A stretch of DNA of 64,000 bases. Source: Spinactinospora alkalitolerans. GTDB taxonomy: Bacteria > Actinomycetota > Actinomycetes > Streptosporangiales > Streptosporangiaceae. The notes under the pieces are model-generated. The model searched no databases and was not told where the DNA came from. It saw only the letters and a program-made list of their open reading frames with translations. The position numbers and the translations under genes were made by a program. The first letter of the stretch is position 1; each line of letters starts with the position of its first letter. Shown in pieces: positions 8,580 to 19,692 of the stretch. The stretch lies in contig NZ_JACCCC010000001.1 in the NCBI RefSeq assembly GCF_013408795.1, positions 992,001 to 1,056,000 of the forward strand, in the 5' to 3' direction.

Positions 8580-9368
8580 ATGTCTGGCAGGCGCGGCCGA
8601 TCGCGGTTCGACGCTCTCAAGCGCAACGCCGGGGCCTCGCCCGGTGGGCCCTCCGGGCGGTCCGGTCCCCGCGGGGCGGCCGCGACCGCCCCGCGTTCCG
8701 CGTCCGGTCTCCGGCGCCGCCTCGGCGCGGCGGCCATCGCCGCGCTGGTGCCGGCCGCGGCCGCGTGCGGCGGCGCGGACGGGACCGCCGCGGCGCCGGA
8801 GGGCGGCCCGAGCCCCGACTCCACCTACGGCGGCGCGATGCCGGCCGCGCAGGCGCCGGCCCCCGAGGGGTTCACCCCGGTCGAGATCGAGGGCATCAAG
8901 ATCAACGCCCCGGAGGGCTGGGAGGTCGACGACGCGGACGGCCGGCTGTGCATGCGCCCGCCGGGCCAGGCCGCCTGCGCCTACGGCTCGCTGCAGGTCC
9001 TGCCGCACGTCGCGGAGCGCGATCCCGACAAGTGGCCGAAGAAGGGCGACGCCTTCGACAAGAAGAACGGCTGGGCCTCCGACCCGACCGCGTGCCGTAG
9101 CCTGAACACGGCCGAAGCCGGTGACGTGAAGGTGAAGGAGGCCGAGCAGCAGACGCTGCCCGATCCCTTCACCACCCACGCGGACGGGCTCAAATCGCAC
9201 CACTCGGCGTGGACCGTGACCTGCGAGAACAATGACACGTTCGAGGTCAGGCTGTGGTTCCTGCCCACGAGCGACGTGGCCGTGTACGTGTGGAGCGTGG
9301 ACGCCCGGTACGCCGCCGTCTACGACGAGATCGCCACGTCCATGGACGTCACCGAGTACAACGAGTGA
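8580..9368 (+). CDS. Secreted or lipid-anchored protein of unknown function
   Basis: A 262-residue protein with a long basic N-terminal arm (Arg-rich to residue 47), a hydrophobic stretch at about 48-61 and AAAACGG with Cys63. This suggests export and perhaps lipidation, although the lipobox lacks the usual Leu at -3. The mature part is hydrophilic, begins with an Ala/Pro/Gly linker, and has a compact domain from about residue 95 containing four Cys that could form disulfides. The ATG at 8580 has a GAAGGGAA ribosome site. No family was recognised. Confidence 0.7.
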   Translation: MSGRRGRSRFDALKRNAGASPGGPSGRSGPRGAAATAPRSASGLRRRLGAAAIAALVPAAAACGGADGTAAAPEGGPSPDSTYGGAMPAAQAPAPEGFTPVEIEGIKINAPEGWEVDDADGRLCMRPPGQAACAYGSLQVLPHVAERDPDKWPKKGDAFDKKNGWASDPTACRSLNTAEAGDVKVKEAEQQTLPDPFTTHADGLKSHHSAWTVTCENNDTFEVRLWFLPTSDVAVYVWSVDARYAAVYDEIATSMDVTEYNE

Positions 9369-9389
9369 CACGGTCGGCAGTGGTCCCCT

Positions 9390-9453
9390 CGCCGATCTTG
9401 AACTTGTGGGCGTTATCGCAACGTTTTTAGGCCCCACAAGGCCAAGATCGGCG
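9390..9453 (+). repeat. Family A palindromic repeat, copy 1
   Basis: The left arm 9390-9410 (CGCCGATCTTGAACTTGTGG core) pairs with the right arm 9433-9453 with two mismatches around a 22-base loop. It begins 21 bases after the stop at 9368. Closely similar hairpins occur at 22351-22415 and 44919-44980, also just after stop codons on the plus strand. It may serve as a terminator or mRNA 3' stabiliser, but the conserved sequence rather than just the fold points to a dispersed repeat. Confidence 0.75.
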
Positions 9454-9873
9454 AAGACTTCGCGGTATTGCGTTTCGGCATCCGCAATTCAGGGTCCGCA
9501 GGGCCCCGTGGATGCGCGGATTCCGCCCCGCGGCGGCCACGCAATTTCCGTCCGGATTACCCGGGCCGCTTTTTTCCGGAGTCCCGTTCGGCCGCGGCCT
9601 CCGGTCCGGGTGGAAAAAGGATCAGCGTTTTTCCCGACCGACTTGCCGCACGGCATTGGCGCGGGCAAACTCTAATCGTGTCGGCGCCTGCGTGACCGTG
9701 CGCGTTTCAGCAGGGTTCATTCGCCGCAGGGCTTCCGCGGAGACCTCATCGGCAGGGGCGCCTGCACGGCCATGCGCGCGTCGCACGAGAGAAGCAGAGC
9801 GGCCCCGGCCGAGTGATGCAGCACCCAGCCAGGGCCTTGCCCAACTCGCCTGTCGAGACCAGGGAGTCGAACC
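9454..9873. other. Intergenic region upstream of the HATPase gene
   Basis: About 420 bases without a convincing gene. It has a run of T at 9571-9576 and A/T-rich patches near 9614-9632. The segment TTGCCG-17-CAAACT near 9642-9670 could be a housekeeping promoter for the ATPase gene at 9874. Short open frames here have poor codon use and no ribosome site. Confidence 0.4.
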
Positions 9874-10353
9874 GTGAACAACGTTATCCCCCCGCCCATG
9901 CAATTGCATCCGGGCATGCTCTGGGGCGCGCCGACCATCCGGTGCGGGTTCTCCGGAAAGCGCAAGGCGGTCAGGTCCTGCCGCGACTTCATCGCCGACG
10001 CGCTGGCGGCGAACGCCTACGGCTACCCGGACGAGCTGCGCGACAACGCCGTGCTCTGCGCCAGCGAGCTGGCCACGAACGCCATCCGGCACACCAGGTC
10101 CGGCGACTTCGACGGGGTGTTCACCGCGCTGCTCTACCTCCGCCCGACCTGGATCGGTCTGGAGGTCCACGATCTGGGGCCCAGGGGCGAGCGTCCGAGC
10201 GCCCCGCACGCCGTCCCCGACTCGCTGGGCGACCCGTTCGCCACGCGGGGCCGCGGCCTCGCGATGATCGGCCGCTTCTCGCGGGGCCGCTACGGCTACG
10301 CCTCCCCGCCCGAATGCCCCTTCCACACCACCTGGTGCGAGCTCGCGGCCTGA
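9874..10353 (+). CDS. HATPase_c regulatory ATP-binding protein (RsbW-like)
   Basis: A 159-residue single-domain GHKL ATP-binding protein. The N-box is ELATNAIRHT, the G1 box is EVHDLG and the G2 box is RGRGLAMI. Such stand-alone domains are abundant in actinomycetes and usually act as anti-sigma factors or serine kinases of anti-sigma antagonists. No sigma or antagonist gene is adjacent, so the partner is unknown. The GTG at 9874 has an AGGGAG site at 9861-9866. The 3' end overlaps the convergent DUF418 gene by 58 bases. Confidence 0.8.
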   Translation: MNNVIPPPMQLHPGMLWGAPTIRCGFSGKRKAVRSCRDFIADALAANAYGYPDELRDNAVLCASELATNAIRHTRSGDFDGVFTALLYLRPTWIGLEVHDLGPRGERPSAPHAVPDSLGDPFATRGRGLAMIGRFSRGRYGYASPPECPFHTTWCELAA

Positions 10354-11416
10354 ACCCGCGGTTCCGGTTCGGCGGGGGCCGGATCCGGCCTTCTGCGGTT
10401 GGGGACGATGCTCCACCAGGTCACGCAGCGCCAGCCCCACTCCAGCGGGCCGTACCGGAACGCCCGCAGCCACAGCGAGCCGACCGCCCACTGGGCCAGG
10501 AGCAGGCCGAAGGCCAGAGCGAACAGGGCGCCCCACCGGTCCCGCGCCGGGAAGTCCAGCAGCCACCCGACGAGCAGGACCACGAGCGTCGCCGACAGGT
10601 AGTTGGTCAGCGCCATCCGGCCCAGCGGGGCGAACACGGCGCGCAGGAGGCGTGCCAGCGGGGTGCGCATCAGCAGGCACAGCGCCGTCACGTAGGTGGC
10701 GGCCGTCAGCAGGCCGGCGACGGCGCTGGAGGTGCTGAACCCGGTGTTCCAGACCTCGCCGTAGTGCCAGACCGCCGCGGGGACCGCGGCCGCCAGCGAC
10801 ACCGCGAAGGCGATCGCGACCTGGCGGCCGCGCCCCTCCAGCTCCTGCGGGACGCGATAGCGCGCCGCGGCCAGGCCCAGCAGGAACAGGCCGGGGACCA
10901 GCGGGAGTCCGCCCGAGGTGACCGTGACCCCGAGGACCGACCCGATGACCCCGCCGGCGAGGACGAGCGCGCGCGGCAGGAACGACGCGGGGAGCAGCAC
11001 GACCAGGCCGACCACGGCGTAGCTCAGCAGCACCTCGCCCGGGTAGAGCATCTGGTGCAGGGCGCCGATGGCGGCCAGCGCGGCCAGGCGGCGCACCAGC
11101 GGCAGGCGGGGACGCCCGGTGCCGGCCGCCGCGGATTCCAGGAACAGCGCGAAGCCGATCCCGAACAGGAACGCGAAGATCGGCATGAACCGGCCGTCCA
11201 CGAGCATGTGCAGGACGGTCTCGGCCGGATGCGCGCTCGTACTGGCAGCTCCTCGATCGGGAGCTCGTAGCCCATATGGGTGATGGGCCCGATGTTCGCC
11301 AGCAGGATTCCGCACAGCGCGAACCCGCGCAGCACGTCCAGCGCGTCGATCCGCCGCCGCTGTCCGGCCGCCGTGCTCGCCCGCTCCTCGGTTCCCCGTC
11401 CCTCTTCTTCTCGCAC
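10296..11416 (-). pseudogene. DUF418 family membrane protein, frameshifted
   Basis: The N-terminal part starts at a GTG at 11416 and carries the family signature RRRIDALDVLRGFALCGILL followed by ANIGPITHMG. Its frame runs off into non-homologous sequence near 11230-11260. The remainder (VDGRFMPIFAFLFGIGFALF onward, about seven hydrophobic helices, ending at 10296) is in another frame. The total of 1121 bases is not a multiple of three, so one base has been lost or two gained. It is either a recent pseudogene or a sequencing error. Intact members are about 370-400 residues, transport-like and of unknown function. Confidence 0.75.
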
Positions 11417-11520
11417 ACCGCGAGGCTAGGACGCGGGGGAGCGGCCCGGCACCGGCCGTCCGGCCGGTCCGCGCCCCCGCCTTTCGGCCGGGGCACGGTG
11501 CCGTGCGGCGCGGACGCGGA

Positions 11521-13692
11521 TCACTCGGCGCCGCGGGTCAGCCAGATCGCTCCCAGAGCGGGCAGGGTCAGCACGGCCGAGGCCGGCTGGCCGTTCCAGG
11601 GGTCGGGGGTGGCCCTGACGGCGCCGGGCCGGGCGGTGCCGCCGCCGTAGGCCGCGGCGTCGGTGTTGAGGACCTCCTGCCAGGCGCCGGCGTAGGGAAG
11701 GCCGACGCGGCGCTCGGCGTGCGGAGAACCGCCGAAGTTCACCAGGCAGGCCAGGACCGAGCCGTCGTCGCCGTGGCGCAGGAAGGACAGCGTGTTGCCC
11801 GCGGCGTCGCCGCCGTCGATCCAGGTGAACCCGCCGGGCTCGCAGTCGCGCGACCACAGCGCCGGGGTCGCCCGGTAGACGCGGTTGAGGTCGCCGACCA
11901 GCTTCTGCACGCCCGCGTGGTGGCCGTACTGCAGCAGCCACCACTGCACGCCGGCCTCGTGGGACCACTCCTCGCCCTGCCCGATCTCGTCGCCCATGAA
12001 CAGCAACTGCTTGCCCGGGTGCGCCCACATGAAGGCCAGCAGCGCCCGCAGGTTGGCGCAGCGCTGCCACTCGTCGCCCGGCATCTTGTTCAGCAGCGAC
12101 CCCTTGCCGTGCACCACCTCGTCGTGGGAGAGCGGCAGCACGTAGTTCTCGCTGAACGCGTAGACCATCGAGAAGGTGACCTCGTTGTGGTGGTACTGCC
12201 GGTGGATCGGGTCGTGCCGGAGGTACTCCAGGGTGTCGTGCATCCAGCCCATGTTCCACTTGAACCCGAACCCGAGCCCGCCGGAGTCGACGGGCCGCGA
12301 GACGCCCGGCCAGGCCGTGGACTCCTCGGCGATCATGGTGATGCCGGGGTTGCGCCGGTAGGCGGTGGCGTTGAGCTCCTTGAGGAACCCGAGGGCGTCC
12401 AGGTTCTCCCTGCCGCCGTAGGCGTTGGGCGCCCACTCGCCCGACTCGCGGGAGTAGTCCAGGTACAGCATCGAGGCCACCGCGTCGACGCGCAGGCCGT
12501 CGATGTGGAACTCCTCCAGCCAGAACAGCGCGTTGGCGACCAGGAAGTTGCGGACCTCGGTGCGGCCGTAGTCGAAGATCATCGTGCCCCAGTCGGGGTG
12601 CTCGCCGCGGCGCGGGTCGGCGTGCTCGTACAGCGACGTGCCGTCGAAGCGCGCGAGCGCCCAGTCGTCCTTGGGGAAGTGCGCCGGCACCCAGTCCAGC
12701 AGCACGCCGATGCCGGCGCGGTGCAGCTCGTCGACGAGCGTCCGGAACTCGTCGGGCGTGCCGAAGCGCGCCGTGGGCGCGTAGTAGGAGGTGACCTGGT
12801 AGCCCCACGACCCGCCGAACGGGTGCTCGGCCACCGGCAGGAACTCCACGTGCGTGAAGCCCATCTCGCGCACGTAGGCGACCAGCTCCGCAGCCAGCTC
12901 CGCATACGACAGCCCCGGCTTCCACGACCCGAGGTGGACCTCGTAGACGCTCATCGGGCGCCGGGTCCAGTCCTCGATCTTGCGGTGCGCCAGCCACTCG
13001 TCGTCGCGCCACCGGTGGTCGGAGGTGAACACCACCGATGCGGTGTCCGGCGGCGTCTGCGCGGCGAAGGCCATCGGGTCGGCCTTGTCGCGCCACGCGC
13101 CGTCGGCGCCGAGGATCCGGTACTTGTACAGGGCGCCGTCGCCGACGCCCGGGACGAACAGCTCCCACACCCCCGACGAACCGAGCGAGCGCATCGGGTG
13201 CGCGACGCCGTTCCAGTGGTTGAAGTCGCCGACGACCCGCACCCCGCGCGCGTTGGGCGCCCATACGGTGAACGACGTCCCGGTGACCTCGCCCATGACG
13301 GAGGCGTAGCGCCTCGTGTGCGCGCCGAGCGCCCGCCACAGCTCCTCGTGCCTGCCCTCACCGATCAGGTGCAGGTCCAGCTCGCCGATCGAGGGCAGGT
13401 AGCGGTACGGGTCGTCGACGATCCACTCCTCCTCTCCGGCCGAGTAGCGCACCGCCAGCCGGTAGTCGGGGACCTGCGACCCCGGCAGCACCCCGGCGAA
13501 CACCCCGCCGTGCAGGTGCTCCAGGGCGACCCTGCGGCCGTCCTCCAGCACAGCGTGCACCGACTGCGCCAGGGGCCGCAGCGTGCGCACCGCGATGCCG
13601 TCGGGCACCGGATGCGCTCCGAGCAGGCCGTGCGGGTCGTGGTGGTGGCCGGCGACCAGGCGGTCGATCTCGGCGATGGTGGCGTCGCTCAT
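11521..13692 (-). CDS. glgB: 1,4-alpha-glucan branching enzyme
   Basis: A 723-residue GH13 branching enzyme that introduces alpha-1,6 branches into the glucan made by GlgE. It has an N-terminal extension domain (residues 1-95 approximately), a CBM48 domain (ending near [11 protein letters not shown]), the catalytic barrel with [13 protein letters not shown] (nucleophile Asp), MIAEES (acid Glu) and [12 protein letters not shown] (third Asp), and a C-terminal beta domain. The start is ATG at 13692, following mak after 135 bases on the same strand. It is the last gene of the glgE-treS-mak-glgB unit. Confidence 0.95.
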   Translation of the reverse strand: MSDATIAEIDRLVAGHHHDPHGLLGAHPVPDGIAVRTLRPLAQSVHAVLEDGRRVALEHLHGGVFAGVLPGSQVPDYRLAVRYSAGEEEWIVDDPYRYLPSIGELDLHLIGEGRHEELWRALGAHTRRYASVMGEVTGTSFTVWAPNARGVRVVGDFNHWNGVAHPMRSLGSSGVWELFVPGVGDGALYKYRILGADGAWRDKADPMAFAAQTPPDTASVVFTSDHRWRDDEWLAHRKIEDWTRRPMSVYEVHLGSWKPGLSYAELAAELVAYVREMGFTHVEFLPVAEHPFGGSWGYQVTSYYAPTARFGTPDEFRTLVDELHRAGIGVLLDWVPAHFPKDDWALARFDGTSLYEHADPRRGEHPDWGTMIFDYGRTEVRNFLVANALFWLEEFHIDGLRVDAVASMLYLDYSRESGEWAPNAYGGRENLDALGFLKELNATAYRRNPGITMIAEESTAWPGVSRPVDSGGLGFGFKWNMGWMHDTLEYLRHDPIHRQYHHNEVTFSMVYAFSENYVLPLSHDEVVHGKGSLLNKMPGDEWQRCANLRALLAFMWAHPGKQLLFMGDEIGQGEEWSHEAGVQWWLLQYGHHAGVQKLVGDLNRVYRATPALWSRDCEPGGFTWIDGGDAAGNTLSFLRHGDDGSVLACLVNFGGSPHAERRVGLPYAGAWQEVLNTDAAAYGGGTARPGAVRATPDPWNGQPASAVLTLPALGAIWLTRGAE

Positions 13693-13827
13693 GGCTTCCT
13701 CGCGTGCGTCGAGGGTGGGAGTGGACAGGTTTTTTTCACTACCGCCCGGCCGTGGGACCGCCCGCGTCCGTCGGGAGGGCCGCGCGGACGCGTCCGCGGC
13801 AGCGGCGCGCGCCCGGCCGGCGGTCGG

Positions 13828-15237
13828 TCAATTCGCCAGCGCGGCGATCGAGTCCAAGGGGATGTGCAGCCACGACGGGCGGTGCCGCGCCTCGTACATC
13901 ACCTCGTAGACCGCCTTGTCGTACTCGAACGCGCGCAGCACGACCTGGTGCTTCTCCGGGTCGATGCCGCCGCCGAAGGCGTATCCGGAGCAGAACGCCT
14001 CCCGGTTGCGCAGCGCCCACGCCCGCGCCGGCTCGGCCAGCCCCTCGTCCTGGTCGTGCCCGGTGAGCTGGTGGCGGGCGGCGTAGTCGAAGGAGCGCAG
14101 CATCCCCGCCACGTCGCGCAGAGGGCTGGACAGCCGCTGGCGCTCGCTGACCGGTGCGGCCGGCTCGCCCTCGAAGTCCAGCAGCACCCAGCCGACGTCG
14201 GTGCGCACCACCTGGCCGAGGTGGTAGTCGCCGTGCACCCGCTGCACCGGCAGCGGGGCGTCGACCTCGGCGAACGCGTCGAACGCCGTGCGCAGCCGCT
14301 GCGCGTACGGCGCCAGGTCGGAGACCTCGGCGATGGCGGCGCCCAGCCGGTCGACCATGGCCCGCGCCATCTCCGCCTGGGTGTCGGGCGCGACGACGTC
14401 GGTGGGCAGCGCCCGCGCGAGGTCGCGGTGCACGGCCGCGGTCGCGGCGCCCAGCCGCTCGGCCTCGCCGGTGAAGTCGCCGCCGGCCTCGTCCGGCGCC
14501 AGACCGGGCGAGGCGTAGAGGTCGCGCACGCTGGTCGCGGCCAGCACCCAGCCGTCGGTGGCGCTGCGCAGGTACTGCTGCAGCATCGCCAGGGTGGTGG
14601 CGACCGGCTCGCCGGTCACCGGGTCGGGCAGGTCGGCCTCGATCCAGCCGTAGGGCCGGGCGATGAACGGCGACCCGGCCAGCGCGGCGGTCAGCTCCAG
14701 GTCGGGGTTGTGGCCCGGCCACAGCCGCCGGAACATCTTGAGTACGTAGTCCTCGCCGTAGACCAGCGAGGTGTTGGACTGCTCGCCGGTGAGCACGATG
14801 CTGCGCATCCCGGTCCTGATGCTGCTCCCCGGCATCCTGCGGAACCGGACCGCGCCGCTGCCGCGCCCCTCGGCGATCCGGTCCAGCAGGCGCGCGGTCA
14901 TCTCGTGGTCGTGCGCGGCGTCGTAGACGGCGCAGGACGACGGCCCGTACGCGGGGCCGCCGACCGGTCCGCCCGCCGGGGCCGGCTCGCACACGCCGAT
15001 GGTGGCGTGTGCGAGCTCGTCGCCGAGCGTGCCCTGCGGCCGTAGCCCGAGAAGCACCTGGTAGCGGTCGGTCCCCCCCTTCTGGCCGACCGCCACCACC
15101 AGCACCCGCAGTCCTGGAACACCGGGGATGAGAACGTGCTGCGATTCGACCGTGAGCGCGTCGATCGGCACCCCCTTCCCCGCGAACCAGCGCTGCCGCG
15201 GGATCCAGGCGGTCAGTAGCTCCTCAAGCTGGGTCAT
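13828..15237 (-). CDS. mak: Maltokinase
   Basis: A 469-residue ATP-dependent maltose kinase (Pep2/Mak) that makes maltose 1-phosphate, the GlgE substrate. It opens with MTQLEELLTAWIPRQRWFAG and contains the aminoglycoside-kinase-like catalytic loop HGDYHLGQV followed by LLDFEGEP with the metal-binding Asp. The ATG at 15237 is 26 bases from the treS stop, with AAGGAG about 20 bases upstream. In some actinomycetes treS and mak are fused; here they are separate but adjacent. Confidence 0.93.
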   Translation of the reverse strand: MTQLEELLTAWIPRQRWFAGKGVPIDALTVESQHVLIPGVPGLRVLVVAVGQKGGTDRYQVLLGLRPQGTLGDELAHATIGVCEPAPAGGPVGGPAYGPSSCAVYDAAHDHEMTARLLDRIAEGRGSGAVRFRRMPGSSIRTGMRSIVLTGEQSNTSLVYGEDYVLKMFRRLWPGHNPDLELTAALAGSPFIARPYGWIEADLPDPVTGEPVATTLAMLQQYLRSATDGWVLAATSVRDLYASPGLAPDEAGGDFTGEAERLGAATAAVHRDLARALPTDVVAPDTQAEMARAMVDRLGAAIAEVSDLAPYAQRLRTAFDAFAEVDAPLPVQRVHGDYHLGQVVRTDVGWVLLDFEGEPAAPVSERQRLSSPLRDVAGMLRSFDYAARHQLTGHDQDEGLAEPARAWALRNREAFCSGYAFGGGIDPEKHQVVLRAFEYDKAVYEVMYEARHRPSWLHIPLDSIAALAN

Positions 15238-15263
15238 CTTAGAGCGGTCCGTTTCTCCTTGCT

Positions 15264-17132
<1,869 letters not shown>

Positions 17133-17197
17133 GATGTACTACTCCACCAGTTGGCTTTCCAGTTCGTTCCCGCGGAGCGCTCGTGCGGATCCGGTGA

Positions 17198-19183
17198 TCA
17201 GCTCGGAGCGCTTCCTGCGGGGGTGACTGTGAATACGTGTGCGGTCTGGACGTCGGGGTCGAGGCGGACGTAATTCCCCTGACCCCATTGATATGAATCG
17301 CCCGAAAGATGGTCCGTGACGATGATCCCGTCATCAGGAGAGAACCCGAGAGCGGGCATGTCGAGCCACACCGTGGCCTCGTGTGTCCGGTGCGGATCGA
17401 GATTGACGACGACCAGGACGACGTCGTCCGATCCCTGGTCGGCGTCCCCGGCCAGCCGCTTCGAGAAGCAGATCAGCTCCGGCCGGTCAACATGGTGGAA
17501 CCGCAGGTTGCGCAGTTCTTGCAATGCCGGGTGGCTTCGCCGCAAATAGTTTAGCCTGCGGATCAATGGCGTTATCGTCATTCCGGCGGCTTCTGCGGCG
17601 TCCCAGTCGCGCGGTTTGTACTGGTATTTTTCGGAATCGAGGTATTCCTCGCTCCCCGGCCGCACGGGTTGATTCTCACAGAGTTCGTAGCCGGAGTAAA
17701 TTCCCCACGTCGGTGAGAGTGTCGCGGCCAGCACGGCCCTGGTCTCGAACGCCGGCCGCCCCCCGTGCTGCAGGTAGGCGTGCAGGATGTCGGGGGTGTT
17801 GGCGAAGAAGTTGGGGCGCATGTAGGCCGCGGTGTCGCCGCTGAGGTCGCTGAGGTACTCCTCCAACTCCTCCTTGCTGTTGCGCCAGGTGTAGTAGGTG
17901 TAGGACTGGTGGAACCCCACCTTGGCCAGCGTGTGCATCATCGCCGGGCGGGTGAAGGCCTCGGCCAGGAAGAGCACGTCGGGGTCGGTCCGGCCGATCT
18001 CGGCGAGCAGCCGCTCCCAGAACGCCACCGGCTTGGTGTGGGGGTTGTCGACCCGGAAGATCCGCACCCCGTGCGCCATCCAGTGCCGCACGATCCGCAG
18101 CACCTCGGCGTAGACGCCCTCGGGGTCCTTGTCGAAGTTGAGCGGATAGATGTCCTGGTACTTCTTCGGCGGGTTCTCGGCGTGGGCGATGGAGCCGTCG
18201 GCCCGGGTGGTGAACCACTCCGGGTGCTCGCCGACCCACGGGTGGTCGGGCGATGCCTGCAGCGCCAGGTCCAGGGCGATCTCCAGGCCCAGCTCGCGGG
18301 CCTCGGCGACGAAGGCGTCGAAGTCCTCGATCGTGCCGAGGTCGGGGTGGACGGCGTCGTGGCCGCCCTCGTGCGAACCGATGGCCCACACCGAGCCGGG
18401 ATCGCCGGGCTGGGCGATCAGCGCGTTGTTGCGCCCCTTGCGGAAGGAGTGGCCGACCGGGTGGATCGGCGGCAGGTAGACGACGTCGAAGCCCATGTCG
18501 GCGATCGCCGGCAGCCGCTTGGCCGCCGTGGCGAAGGTGCCCGAACGCTGCTCGCCGTCCTCCCCGTCGAGCACCGCGCCCTCCGAGCGCGGGAAGAACT
18601 CGTACCAGGAGCCGAACAGCGCGCGCCTGCGGTGCACCACGACCGGGTACCGCTTGGACCTGGTGACCAGTTCGCGCAGCGGGGCCGCGGCGAACTCGGC
18701 GACGGCCTCATCCGAGGTGGCCAGCGCCAGCCGCTCGGCGGCCGGGCGGGAGCCGTCGCGCAGCAGGCCCGCGATCTCGGCCATGGCCGGTCGCCTGGGG
18801 ACCCGGCGCGCGGCGCGCTCGAACAGCCGGGCGCCCTCCTCGAACATCAGCTCGACGTCCTGGCCGAGCGGGATCTTGATCTCGGCGTTGTGCCGCCAGG
18901 TGGCGAAGGGGTCGCTCCAGGCCTCGACGGCGAAGCTCCAGCGCCCCTCGGAGGTGACCGTGACCTCGGCGCCGTAGCGGTCGGTTCCCGGGGCCAGTTC
19001 CGCCATCGGGACGAGAGGGCGCCGGCGGCCCTTCGGATCCCAGAGCACCACGCCGGCGCTGAGCGAGTCGTGCCCCTCGCGGAACACGGTCGCGCTCACG
19101 GGGAAGGTCTCACCGACGACGGCCTTGGCGGTGCCGCAGTCGACCACGGGGGCGACGTCAAGAATGGGAAATCGTCCGATCAC
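17198..19183 (-). CDS. glgE: Maltose-1-phosphate maltosyltransferase GlgE
   Basis: A GH13_3 enzyme that transfers maltose from maltose 1-phosphate to linear alpha-glucan. Family hallmarks are VYLPPIHPVGHSFRKGRNN, FRVDNPHTKPVAFWE (nucleophile Asp), FLAEAFTRPAMM (acid Glu), NTPDILHAYLQHGG and LSPTWGIYSGYELCEN. The GTG at 19183 gives the common IGRFPILDV opening and 661 residues. An upstream in-frame GTG at 19258 would add 25 residues, and neither has a clear ribosome site. It is first in the minus-strand glycogen/trehalose unit, divergent from glgP. Confidence 0.94.
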   Translation of the reverse strand: MIGRFPILDVAPVVDCGTAKAVVGETFPVSATVFREGHDSLSAGVVLWDPKGRRRPLVPMAELAPGTDRYGAEVTVTSEGRWSFAVEAWSDPFATWRHNAEIKIPLGQDVELMFEEGARLFERAARRVPRRPAMAEIAGLLRDGSRPAAERLALATSDEAVAEFAAAPLRELVTRSKRYPVVVHRRRALFGSWYEFFPRSEGAVLDGEDGEQRSGTFATAAKRLPAIADMGFDVVYLPPIHPVGHSFRKGRNNALIAQPGDPGSVWAIGSHEGGHDAVHPDLGTIEDFDAFVAEARELGLEIALDLALQASPDHPWVGEHPEWFTTRADGSIAHAENPPKKYQDIYPLNFDKDPEGVYAEVLRIVRHWMAHGVRIFRVDNPHTKPVAFWERLLAEIGRTDPDVLFLAEAFTRPAMMHTLAKVGFHQSYTYYTWRNSKEELEEYLSDLSGDTAAYMRPNFFANTPDILHAYLQHGGRPAFETRAVLAATLSPTWGIYSGYELCENQPVRPGSEEYLDSEKYQYKPRDWDAAEAAGMTITPLIRRLNYLRRSHPALQELRNLRFHHVDRPELICFSKRLAGDADQGSDDVVLVVVNLDPHRTHEATVWLDMPALGFSPDDGIIVTDHLSGDSYQWGQGNYVRLDPDVQTAHVFTVTPAGSAPS

Positions 19184-19258
19184 AAGTGCACCGTAGGTGT
19201 AGAGGTCTGGGCGGTCTGGTGGTGTCGCGAGTGGCCCCGAATTCGGTTCGGGCAGCAC

Positions 19259-19692
19259 GAAGCGCCCGGAAAGCCCGGTGTGGGGTCAGGTGGTGTCCAA
19301 CGCGTTCCAATGTCTATCGTCGGCGCCTTTTAAGAACTCTCCGACAGTCCGGGGCCTCCTATTTTTGTGATAGTAGTCACACCTCACTACCCGCGCATAC
19401 GCTGGCCAATCATCCGTGGTGGCGGCGTCGGCGGACAAAACGGGCCTTCGACACACGGACAACTCCGGACACACCGGTATCGCCCGTGTCAACGGCTTGA
19501 TGCGGGTCCGGATACCGCGTGCCAAATCGAAGAAAATTTACCTTTGCGACATCTCGCCGAAAACTGTCTTCTTTATTTCCGGCACACCTCGCAGAGGGGA
19601 CCATCGGTATTGAAAACCCTATTTCCGGCACATGGGGTGAGATCGCGCGGCAGGCTCGCGCCCGGCGCCCACATTGACTAGCCTCACGCTCC
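19259..19692. other. Divergent control region between glgE and glgP
   Basis: About 430-510 bases depending on the glgE start. Parts are relatively A/T-rich for this genome, for example 19530-19620 and 19355-19380, as expected for promoters firing outward. I cannot assign individual -35/-10 boxes with confidence. Open frames here lack coding character. Confidence 0.5.

Noticed and set aside
11503-15045. A very long open frame on the plus strand across glgB and mak
   Set aside because: It is antisense to two clearly recognisable genes, has no known domain and a composition typical of G/C-rich shadow frames.
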